IMG/VR virus record: IMGVR_UViG_3300041586_000098
Span: 1 to 64,000 of that record
DNA length: 64,000 bases
Reading direction: 5' to 3' (one strand)
Source: a virus
The number at the start of each line of letters is the position of its first letter. Positions within the stretch are counted from its first letter, which is position 1. The notes under the pieces were generated by a model that saw nothing but the letters and a program-made list of their open reading frames with translations, was not told where the DNA came from and searched no databases. Shown in pieces: positions 57,793-64,000 of this stretch. Position numbers and translations under genes: made by a program.

Positions 57793-58311
57793 ATGAAAGT
57801 ATTTGTAACATCAAATCAACAATTCGGTCGACCAGCTGTCATTAAGACATATAAAAGACCATTTGATTCTGTCGAAGAAATGAATATGCAAATGATAGAG
57901 GCTTGGAATTCTGTCGTTGACAAAGAAGACATAGTATATGTTTTAGGTAATTTTGCATGGGACCCTGAAACCGCAGATTTAACTATGTCGCAACTAAATG
58001 GAGATATCATGGTACTAAGAGGCGAACATGATAATGCAGTTTCAGAAATTAATATGGCAACATCTAGCCGATTCCATATGTTAGATAATGGAATTCAAGA
58101 ACACTCTGATCAAAATATAGTGATGTCATATTGGCCCTTGGCTGATTGGCCAGGAAAATCAAAAGGATCATATTCAATCATAGGTATACCTGTCAAAAAA
58201 TACAAAACAAATCACAAAACTAAAATAATTAATTGCTCATGTGACTTATGGGAATTTAAGCCAATTGAAGTTATTAAAATAATAGAATTGTTCAATGATA
58301 TAACTATTTAA
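57793..58311 (+). CDS. Metallophosphoesterase-like protein with mutated active site
   Basis: A 172-residue protein with the layout of phage calcineurin-like phosphoesterases: FVTSNQQFGRPAVI, YKRPFDSVEEMNMQMIEAWN, VYVLGNFAWD and MVLRGEHDN. In active members these read SDxHFGH, LGDFA and GNHD. Here Asp and His are replaced by Asn and Gln, GD by GN, and GNHD by GEHD. The fold seems kept but metal binding is probably lost. A binding or regulatory role is likely; this is inference. Confidence 0.65.
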   Translation: MKVFVTSNQQFGRPAVIKTYKRPFDSVEEMNMQMIEAWNSVVDKEDIVYVLGNFAWDPETADLTMSQLNGDIMVLRGEHDNAVSEINMATSSRFHMLDNGIQEHSDQNIVMSYWPLADWPGKSKGSYSIIGIPVKKYKTNHKTKIINCSCDLWEFKPIEVIKIIELFNDITI

Positions 58312-58314
58312 TTT

Positions 58315-58374
58315 AACATAAATTTAACAATTAATATTTTTTATAACATTATAAAATGATTATATTTACATATA
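58315..58374 (+). promoter_or_regulatory. Repeated promoter block, copy 4
   Basis: AACATAAATTTAACAATTAA at the start and TGATTATATTTACATATA at the end; 16 bases before the sigma factor start. Confidence 0.6.
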
Positions 58375-58390
58375 TAAACAAATCAAATAT

Positions 58391-58987
58391 ATGGCAACTT
58401 ACAGAGAATTAACAGAGAATTTTTTACTAACGAGATCAGATGCAGATTTTACTGCTTTATTTTATAAAATTAAACCCGGGTTAACATCATATGTAAATAA
58501 GATAGTTAAAGATCGAGAGCTAGCAGAAGATATTTCTATAAATACTTTAACTAAAATGTGGACTAAAATTGATCAATACGATCCTCAGTACCAAATTACC
58601 ACATGGTTATATCGCATTGGATTCAATGATGCCTTAGGCCATATTAAAAATAGAAATAAGCAATCATCACTTGATGTTCTTTCTGAGTTTGGTGTTGAAA
58701 TTAATGAGTCAGGCGAATTTACAACAGGATTGCAAGGTGCATTTGATGATTATGAAATGAAAACCGAACAAGATTATCTAGATGAGGATAACGAACTAAT
58801 GGAAAATTATGGTAAAGTTTTAAATGCAATTGATTCATTGAAGGTATTATACAAAGGTATTGTTATTGATAGATTAATTAACGAAATGAAGTATGAGGAT
58901 ATTGCCGAAAAGCACAACCTTCCGTTACAAACAATTAAAAATAGAATCCACAGAGGAAAATCGATTATTGAAAAAATGGCAATATAA
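58391..58987 (+). CDS. ECF-like sigma-70 factor
   Basis: A 198-residue protein. Region 2 is visible as LAEDISINTLTKMWTKIDQY followed by YQITTWLYRIGFNDALGHIK; region 4 as EMKYEDIAEKHNLPLQTIKN followed by RIHRGKSII. Between them is an acidic linker. It would redirect host RNA polymerase to phage promoters and is distinct from the gp55-like factor at 25359. It is itself preceded by the repeated promoter block, so it may control that class. Confidence 0.82.
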   Translation: MATYRELTENFLLTRSDADFTALFYKIKPGLTSYVNKIVKDRELAEDISINTLTKMWTKIDQYDPQYQITTWLYRIGFNDALGHIKNRNKQSSLDVLSEFGVEINESGEFTTGLQGAFDDYEMKTEQDYLDEDNELMENYGKVLNAIDSLKVLYKGIVIDRLINEMKYEDIAEKHNLPLQTIKNRIHRGKSIIEKMAI

Positions 58988-59202
58988 TGATTGTAGTAGT
59001 TTATCGAAAATCAGATAAATCAAAGACAAGATATATGACAGTTTTTGCAAATGAAAAAACACCTGACAATATCTTAAGGATAGGAATGAGAAAACCATTA
59101 TTGTCAGATCAATTCATTCTAGATGAAATAGGAATTGGTGAAAAATTCATTGAAGACTATAAAAAGCAATACAAAATTACAAAGCATGCAATTCACGAAT
59201 GA
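58987..59202 (+). CDS. Hypothetical protein (71 aa)
   Basis: Starts at the last base of the sigma stop (TAATG). Beta-rich start (MIVVVYRKSDKSKTRYMTVF) and a helical C terminus. Overlaps the DUF2805 gene by 17 bases. Function unknown. Confidence 0.5.
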   Translation: MIVVVYRKSDKSKTRYMTVFANEKTPDNILRIGMRKPLLSDQFILDEIGIGEKFIEDYKKQYKITKHAIHE

Positions 59203-59425
59203 GCAAATAGATAGAATAATTGAAATGGCATGGGAGGATAGAACTCCATTTGATGCCATTTATTTTCAATTCAGCCTCAAAGAAAATGATGTTAGGAAGA
59301 TAATGAGAACCAATTTAAAGGAGAGCTCATTTAAATTATGGAGAGAAAGAGTAAAAGGCAGATCGACTAAACATTCTCAAATGTCAGAAACTAGAAGATT
59401 TAAATCTAAAAATCAGAAAAATTAA
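59186..59425 (+). CDS. DUF2805 / TIGR03643 family protein
   Basis: I start at ATG 59186 (MQFTNEQIDRIIEMAWEDRT), which matches the usual family start; an earlier ATG would overlap more of the previous gene. EDRTPFDAIYFQFSLKENDV followed by RKIMR, and SSFKLWRERVKGRSTKH, are the conserved family blocks. Members are small bacterial proteins, common in Bacteroidota, of unknown function with a helix-turn-helix-like N part. It supports acquisition from such a host. Confidence 0.75.
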   Translation: MQFTNEQIDRIIEMAWEDRTPFDAIYFQFSLKENDVRKIMRTNLKESSFKLWRERVKGRSTKHSQMSETRRFKSKNQKN

Positions 59426-59435
59426 CATAAATATA

Positions 59436-59857
59436 ATGAACAACACAAAAACAAATAAAGCCCTCGTTAAGGAACTCTTCCTTTTAAGAGGGCTGCCGTG
59501 ACAGGATCTGGAAAAACAACACTAGCAAAATCAATTGGAGGTTATCATTATGAGGCAGATCAATACTTCACTGACGAAAATGGAGTATACTCTTTCGATT
59601 TTTCCAAAATAAAATTAGCACATGAATCATGTGAACTAAATACAGTGGCGGCGATGCAATCAAAGGCTTCTAGAATTGTAGTTTCAAACACATTTACACA
59701 GGAATGGGAAATGCAATCATATCATGATATGGCAAAGGATTTTGGATATGTAGTATATTCATTAATTGTTGAAAATAGACATGGTGGAAAAAACTCACAT
59801 AATGTTCCTCAGGAATCATTAGATAAAATGAAACAAAGATTTGAAGTTAAGCTATAA
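59436..59857 (+). CDS. Polynucleotide kinase-like P-loop protein, frame interrupted in the P-loop
   Basis: ATG 59436 opens 21 residues ending LFLLRGLP and meets TGA at 59499. A second frame starts with GTG at 59498 (GTGA overlap) and reads MTGSGKTTLAKSIGG, then YEADQYFTDENGVYSFDFSK and NTFTQEWEMQSYHDMAKDF, typical of phage polynucleotide kinase domains. Removing five bases (TGACA) would restore RGLPGSGKTT. So the Walker A motif is split between two overlapping frames. It may be rejoined by frameshifting, expressed in coupled fashion, or be a damaged gene. A 34-base hairpin (59460-59493) precedes the break. Confidence 0.6.
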
Positions 59858-59862
59858 AAATT

Positions 59863-59923
59863 AACAAAGTATTAACACTCTAAATTTTTAATAGGTCAAT
59901 ATATTGATTATATTTACATTATA
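59863..59923 (+). promoter_or_regulatory. Repeated promoter block, copy 5
   Basis: AACAAAGTATTAACACTCTA to TTGATTATATTTACATTATA; differs from copy 3 at only a few positions. Drives the gene at 59945 and probably the RNA ligase. Confidence 0.65.
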
Positions 59924-59944
59924 TCTAATTAAAACAAACATAAA

Positions 59945-60100
59945 ATGTACAGTTTAAACTCTCCGGATTACATTAAAGAATTTAGATCAATTGAAGAATT
60001 AATTAGAGATATTGTAATCTCAGGTATAAGTAAACTTTTTGAAATTACAAAGGATGGAGTAGGACAACGAACTATTGCAATGGAATTAATAATAAGATAA
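59945..60100 (+). CDS. Small protein (51 aa)
   Basis: ATG 59945 opens MYSLNSPDYIKEFRSIEELI and ends TAA at 60100, 18 bases before the RNA ligase. Helical, soluble. It follows a promoter block directly. Function unknown. Confidence 0.5.
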   Translation: MYSLNSPDYIKEFRSIEELIRDIVISGISKLFEITKDGVGQRTIAMELIIR

Positions 60101-60118
60101 AATAGTAAAAAAATAAAT

Positions 60119-61255
60119 ATGGAAAATTTAAATTCAGTATGTTACGTTGGTTTAGTTACGGAAATTAAGGAAATTAAAGGGGCTGATTTTCTTGAATTAG
60201 CATTAATCGGAGGTTGGAATTGTGTAACTAAGAAAAACGAATTTCAAACAGGTGATAAGATAGTGGTTGCAACAACAGACGCGGTCATTCCTGCAACACT
60301 TTCAGATTTAATGAGTGTTACTACATATCTTAGAAAAGGTAACCGCGTGCGCACTGTAAAGTTACGAGGAGTATACTCTGAGTGTCTTCTTATTCCATTT
60401 AAGTATTTAGCACCGCAATCCTTAGAAAAAAATTGTCCAGTTGGAACTGATATGATGCCAATATTAGGTGTTACTAAATATGAGCCTCCTGTTAGACAAA
60501 TTCAACTTGCAGGTGGTAGAAAAACTAAATATCAAGACAATCAAAACTTTCATGTTTATTACAAATTTCCAAATTTAAAAAATGTGGATGGAATGTTCAA
60601 TGAGACAGACGAAGTTCAAATTACAAGAAAAATTCACGGAACAAACGCGAGATTTGGTATTGTTAGAAAAAACAAATTATCTATATGGGATAGGATTAAA
60701 AAATATTTAAAACTTCCGGGACATAGATTTGTTGAATATGAGTATGTATATGGTTCGCATAATGTTGAAAAAGGAAGTGACTCACAGGGTTTCTATTCTA
60801 CTGATGTTTGGTCTAATGCTGCAAATAAATATAAAATTAAAGAAAGTCTTTGGGAATATGCAAAAAACATGTATGTGTCTATTGGTGAAGGGATCGTAAT
60901 CTATGGTGAAATTTATGGAGCAGGCATTCAAAAAAACTATGAATATGGTTTAACAGAAACTAGATTTGTTGCATTCGATATTAAACGTAATGGAGAATAT
61001 TTATCACCATTAACCACTGAATTTTTAATAAATAAAGAATTTGGTATTCCACATGTTGAAGTATTATATACTGGTCTTTGGTCTCAATCAGTACAAGATA
61101 AATTTACATTTAAAAACTTTATTAAAGAGACAAAGGTTCCGCATGAAGGTATTGTAATTAAGTATCATACAGGTGAAAGAAATAAAATAGCAAAGGTTAT
61201 TAATCCAGACTACTTATGCTATAGTGAAGCAAATGATGTAGAAGATTCACATTAA
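60119..61255 (+). CDS. RNA ligase (Deinococcus Rnl5-like, with N-terminal OB domain)
   Basis: A 378-residue protein. Residues 1-130 look like an OB fold (GGWNCVTKKNEFQTGDKIVV; YLRKGNRVRTVKLRGVYSEC). The nucleotidyltransferase part has KIHGTN with the adenylated Lys171, VIYGEIYGAG (motif IIIa-like) and EGIVIKYH (motif IV). The domain order recalls the DraRnl type rather than T4 Rnl1. It would seal broken RNA, for example tRNA cut by host anticodon nucleases, with the phosphatase and kinase nearby. Confidence 0.8.
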   Translation: MENLNSVCYVGLVTEIKEIKGADFLELALIGGWNCVTKKNEFQTGDKIVVATTDAVIPATLSDLMSVTTYLRKGNRVRTVKLRGVYSECLLIPFKYLAPQSLEKNCPVGTDMMPILGVTKYEPPVRQIQLAGGRKTKYQDNQNFHVYYKFPNLKNVDGMFNETDEVQITRKIHGTNARFGIVRKNKLSIWDRIKKYLKLPGHRFVEYEYVYGSHNVEKGSDSQGFYSTDVWSNAANKYKIKESLWEYAKNMYVSIGEGIVIYGEIYGAGIQKNYEYGLTETRFVAFDIKRNGEYLSPLTTEFLINKEFGIPHVEVLYTGLWSQSVQDKFTFKNFIKETKVPHEGIVIKYHTGERNKIAKVINPDYLCYSEANDVEDSH

Positions 61256-61281
61256 TATAATAATATAGTCTAATATGAATA

Positions 61282-61311
61282 AAAATGGTAGCTTGCTACC
61301 ATTTTCTGTTT
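61282..61311 (+). terminator. Terminator-like hairpin after the RNA ligase gene
   Basis: AAAATGGTAGC and GCTACCATTTT are perfectly complementary around TT, followed by CTGTTTT. Confidence 0.65.
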
Positions 61312-61423
61312 TAATCAATTAAAAACATTAATAAACCTAAAGAATCCATAATCACTTTGCAATTCATCATAGAAATAATAAAGGTAAGACGATTTAAAAT
61401 AAATTAGGAAACAAAATATAAAA

Positions 61424-61879
61424 ATGGATGTAAATTATAAAAAAATACTATTAGGAATGTTAGGCGAAAAGATAATTGCTAAACATTTAAGGGATATTGG
61501 ATGTGTTGTCGATGAATCATTAGATGTATTTGACAGTACAAAGGATATGGTAGTAGATGGCATGTGTGTTGAAGTAAAGACAAACGCTCCATTATTTTAT
61601 TATGATTCTTTTAGTATACCACAAAATCAATATAATAAGATTATAAAGTCGCATCGAGTTTATTGGTTATCTGTTCCATTACAGACTAAAGAAGACCAAT
61701 TTTCTGGCTGTATTTTTGAAATGGATCCTAATATTGCAAAGGTACATCAAATTAAGTTCGGTGATGGTAGATCTGTTATAGGTGTTAAACGACAACAAGA
61801 AGGAATGAAGATTATTTATAAAATAACAGACATAAAATTATTAAATCATCTAAGGGAACTTTCGTCATCTTATATATAA
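61424..61879 (+). CDS. Putative endonuclease-like protein
   Basis: A 151-residue protein. GMLGEKIIAKHLRDIGCVV followed by DMVVDGMCVEVKTNAP gives the E ... D ... E-x-K arrangement of PD-(D/E)xK nucleases. FSIPQNQYNKII and the later strands fit this small fold. It lies alone after a terminator, with about 165 bases of AT-rich leader. Substrate unknown; a role in degrading host DNA or processing junctions is possible. Confidence 0.55.
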   Translation: MDVNYKKILLGMLGEKIIAKHLRDIGCVVDESLDVFDSTKDMVVDGMCVEVKTNAPLFYYDSFSIPQNQYNKIIKSHRVYWLSVPLQTKEDQFSGCIFEMDPNIAKVHQIKFGDGRSVIGVKRQQEGMKIIYKITDIKLLNHLRELSSSYI

Positions 61880-61890
61880 GATATATAATC
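61880..61890 (+). promoter_or_regulatory. Late-promoter-like GATATATAATC
   Basis: Overlaps the preceding stop and ends one base before the ATG of the ATP-grasp gene, so the mRNA would be nearly leaderless or start slightly downstream. It heads a run of tagged genes. Confidence 0.45.
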
Positions 61891-61891
61891 T

Positions 61892-62836
61892 ATGAAAAGA
61901 ATTAAATTATTTGAACAATTTATTGCGGAGCAAGACAATTTTCCAAGTCTACATAAAATATATTTAGCAATTAATCCATCAAGTGGTCATCGTTGGTGGT
62001 CATATAAGGATTTTGCAGGAGATAACTTTTTTATTCAAGTAACTCTTGAAAATTATAAGAATTTAAATATTAATCCTGAATTTCCATTATTAACATATAA
62101 TGCAGAAATCACACAGAAACTAATAGACGAAGGACTTATTAAAAAAGAAAATATATATAATCTACCTGAATTTATTAAACAATCTGGTTCTAAATCAGAA
62201 TTCCACAAAATGGTTAAAGGTGATGACAATATTCCAAAAACCGCACATGATGTAAAAGAAGCCCTGAAAATAGGATTTCCACTAATAGGCAAACCATCAA
62301 AGGGACATTCCGGCATTGGTATTCAAATATTTAAAGATCAATCTGAATGGGATGCAGCAGATCACACTAAACTAGATATTTATTCAGAGTATATTGATAA
62401 GGCAACTGAACATCGATTATTCGTGTTTAAGGGAAAGCCTTTCTTTTGGATGGAAAGAGAACCAATGAATGATAAGGCAAAATCAGGAAAAGGAAAGAAA
62501 GATGAGCAGATGGATTTTAAGTATATTAAAATGGACATAAATAAAATTCCTGAAAAATTTAATATACTAGTGTCTAGATTCGGTAAAATATTTTCCGATC
62601 TTCCTTATATATGTTTTGATATAATGGAAGACAAGACTGGAAAGCTATATATAATTGAAAGTAATTCTCAGCCTGGAGTTCCATATGATTCAACAATACA
62701 AATATACAGAACATTATATAGTGATTTTTATGGCACTGATATTGACAAAAAATCCGATATTGAATTATTACGATTAAGTTATTATATGAATAATAAGACA
62801 CTTGATTTAGATAAAGATAGATTTGAAATAAAATAA
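61892..62836 (+). CDS. Tagged ATP-grasp ligase
   Basis: A 314-residue protein. MKRIKLFEQFIAEQD is the N-terminal tag. An ATP-grasp enzyme follows: GFPLIGKPSKGHSGIGIQIF (Lys134 and the glycine loop), EYIDKATEHRLFVF, and the metal site CFDIMEDKTGKLYIIESNSQ, resembling RimK/glutathione-synthetase-type ligases. Such enzymes join a carboxylate to an amine using ATP. If the tag targets the capsid, the enzyme would be packaged and injected; that is inference. Substrate unknown. Confidence 0.75.
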   Translation: MKRIKLFEQFIAEQDNFPSLHKIYLAINPSSGHRWWSYKDFAGDNFFIQVTLENYKNLNINPEFPLLTYNAEITQKLIDEGLIKKENIYNLPEFIKQSGSKSEFHKMVKGDDNIPKTAHDVKEALKIGFPLIGKPSKGHSGIGIQIFKDQSEWDAADHTKLDIYSEYIDKATEHRLFVFKGKPFFWMEREPMNDKAKSGKGKKDEQMDFKYIKMDINKIPEKFNILVSRFGKIFSDLPYICFDIMEDKTGKLYIIESNSQPGVPYDSTIQIYRTLYSDFYGTDIDKKSDIELLRLSYYMNNKTLDLDKDRFEIK

Positions 62837-62853
62837 AATAAAATAAAATAAGA

Positions 62854-63309
62854 ATGAAAATAATTAAAACTTTCGAACAATTTTCAGCGAATCAGGTAGT
62901 ATGTGATTCATGTGATTGGAAATGGAGACTTGAAGAAGGAGGAAATGATCCATTCATGTGCCATAATTGTGGACATAACAATTATCCTGTATTTATCAGT
63001 GAAAAGGAGGATAAGGCAACATCTCGCGAAAAACTAGCAAATGCTGCAGTTAATACTGGATTAGACAATAAAGCAAAGGCTTCTGGTGTTCCTATTGGAA
63101 TTATTAGAGCTGTAATGCGAAGAGGAATGGGAGCATGGAATTCAAGTCATTACGAAGGAATGACGCAAGAAGGATGGGGATATGCAAGAGTAAATGCATT
63201 CTTAGAAAAAGGAAAAGGAACATGGGGAAATGCAGATAAAGATTTAGCTAAAGAAGTTAGAGATGGAGGTCATGACAAAAAACTTCCATGGAAGCCCGAA
63301 AAAGAGTAA
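62854..63309 (+). CDS. Tagged DUF5824-like protein with zinc ribbon
   Basis: A 151-residue protein: tag MKIIKTFEQFSANQ, then a zinc ribbon (CDSCDWKW ... CHNCGHNN), then SGVPIGIIRAVMRRGMGAWN and WGYARVNAFLEKGKGTWGNA. The latter is the DUF5824-type block common in T4-like phages. Tag and zinc ribbon seem to be added to that core. It ends seven bases before the next tagged gene. Function unknown. Confidence 0.65.
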   Translation: MKIIKTFEQFSANQVVCDSCDWKWRLEEGGNDPFMCHNCGHNNYPVFISEKEDKATSREKLANAAVNTGLDNKAKASGVPIGIIRAVMRRGMGAWNSSHYEGMTQEGWGYARVNAFLEKGKGTWGNADKDLAKEVRDGGHDKKLPWKPEKE

Positions 63310-63316
63310 TAATTTA

Positions 63317-63694
63317 ATGAAAAGGATAAAATTATTTGAAGAGTTTTTAAACGAATCAGAGGAAACATATAATGATTATCCAGCTGCCGCATCTCAAAAT
63401 GCAAAAATGGCAATTGATTGGCGCGATGAATATGGTAGAGATGAAATAAAGGCTGGTACTGCAGTTGGATGGCAACGAGCAAATCAATTAGCAAATAAAG
63501 AAAAGATATCTGCTGATGTTGTATCTCGAATGGCATCTTTTAATAGACATAGAAAGAACTCAACAATTGCACCTGAATTTAAAAGTACGCCCTGGCTCGA
63601 TAAAGGATATGTTAGTTGGCTGTTATGGGGAGGAGATGAAGGAGTTGATTGGGCTATTGAAAAGGGAAAGGAAATTAAAAAAGAAGAAGAATGA
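63317..63694 (+). CDS. Tagged conserved phage protein
   Basis: I start at ATG 63317 (MKRIKLFEEFLNESEE), consistent with the tag; the frame is open upstream but would overlap the previous gene. A 125-residue protein with MAIDWRDEYGRDEIKAGTAV, then GWQRANQLANKEKIS, VSRMASFNRHRKN and STPWLDKGYVSWLLWGGDEG. This block also occurs in other phage head-associated proteins, often as a C-terminal domain. LNE-SEE could be a protease site. Its stop overlaps the next start (ATGA). Confidence 0.6.
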   Translation: MKRIKLFEEFLNESEETYNDYPAAASQNAKMAIDWRDEYGRDEIKAGTAVGWQRANQLANKEKISADVVSRMASFNRHRKNSTIAPEFKSTPWLDKGYVSWLLWGGDEGVDWAIEKGKEIKKEEE

Positions 63695-64000
63695 AAAAAA
63701 TAAAATTATTTGAGGAATTTATGAACGAGGCTAAAAAACAAACGTATGGTGCTAATTGTGCAATGTTATATTTTGACTTTCCAGAAATGGCGCAAATTCA
63801 TAAAGAAATAATATCATCTGATCTATTTGAATCAGAAGAAGGAGGAGGGCATGGTTTAGAAACTGAATCACATTGTACACTACTATATGGACTTAATGCC
63901 GATGTATCATTAAATGCAGTTAAGGTAAAATTACAAGGGTTGGGCTTTGATAAATGTCTCGCACATAACATTTCATTATTTGAAAACAAAGAGTTTGATG
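63691..64000 (+). CDS. Tagged 2H phosphoesterase-like protein (partial)
   Basis: Begins MKKIKLFEEFMNEAKKQ, then LETESHCTLLYGLN, the first H-x-T motif of LigT/2'-5' RNA ligase-like phosphoesterases. The second motif lies beyond the window. These enzymes cut 2',5' or cyclic phosphates and can remove 2'-5' oligoadenylate-type or cyclic nucleotide signals. With its tag it may be a packaged enzyme. The frame is open to the window end. Confidence 0.6.
   Translation, partial: MKKIKLFEEFMNEAKKQTYGANCAMLYFDFPEMAQIHKEIISSDLFESEEGGGHGLETESHCTLLYGLNADVSLNAVKVKLQGLGFDKCLAHNISLFENKEFD

Noticed and set aside
1-64000. CRISPR array
   Set aside because: I looked for regularly spaced repeats of 20-40 bases. 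Only the 14-bp array at 6621, coding repeats and the dispersed promoter blocks were found, none with spacer-like structure.

Overview
The window looks like part of the genome of a large, strictly lytic, T4-superfamily myovirus. It carries recognisable counterparts of T4 genes 14, 15, 16, 17, 18, 19, 20, 21/22, 23, 4, 41, 43, 44, 45, 46, 47, 55, uvsX, nrdA, nrdB and RNase H. The DNA is strongly AT-rich. Almost no gene has a Shine-Dalgarno sequence, and start codons follow A-rich leaders, which suggests a Bacteroidota (flavobacterial) host; this is inference, not proof. Nearly every gene is on the + strand; the one supported - strand gene is at 33.7-34.2 kb.

Layout. 0-5.2 kb: small genes, a DUF2828/vWA protein, a possible glycosyltransferase and a dUTPase-like enzyme. 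5.2-23.6 kb: DNA metabolism (polymerase in two separated pieces, ribonucleotide reductase, sliding clamp, RecA/UvsX, replicative helicase, gp46/gp47 nuclease), repeatedly interrupted by homing endonuclease genes. 23.6-33.7 kb: tail completion protein gp15, late sigma factor gp55, gp4, portal, prohead core, fused protease-scaffold, major capsid protein and an internal-protein candidate. 34.2-37.8 kb: clamp loader, RNase H and small genes. 37.8-52.2 kb: neck, terminase, tail sheath, tail tube, a baseplate/chaperone candidate and a membrane-like tape measure candidate. 52.2-64 kb: an accessory region of small genes, a 730-bp structured non-coding segment, RNA repair enzymes (phosphatase, broken kinase, RNA ligase, 2H phosphoesterase), an Fpg-like glycosylase, a guanylate kinase-like protein, an ECF-like sigma factor and a run of proteins sharing an N-terminal KxFEQF tag.

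The outstanding feature is a set of four fractured essential genes. nrdA, uvsX, gene 46 and terL are each cut into two ORFs. Each pair carries the two halves of a split intein, with a free-standing homing endonuclease gene between the halves. Two inteins (NrdA, UvsX) are split at the usual place; two (gp46, TerL) are split very early, so that the N-intein is only 28 or 54 residues, and both interrupt the Walker A loop. The summed exteins match T4 protein lengths for UvsX, gp46 and TerL. A fifth essential gene, the family B DNA polymerase, is split without any visible intein and its halves lie about 6.5 kb apart. Several endonuclease genes sit behind an inverted repeat whose loop holds a late-promoter-like GATATATAA and whose right arm covers or abuts the start codon. 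That resembles the delayed-expression switch known for T4 homing endonucleases.

Regulation can be read as three recurrent promoter-like signals: GATATATAA before structural and endonuclease genes (probably gp55-dependent late promoters), GAAACA-N16-TATAAT before clamp, gp55 and clamp-loader genes, and a repeated block of about 60 bp ending in TTGATTATATTTACATATA in the accessory region. All functional calls rest on motifs, lengths and gene order read by eye; no database search was run.
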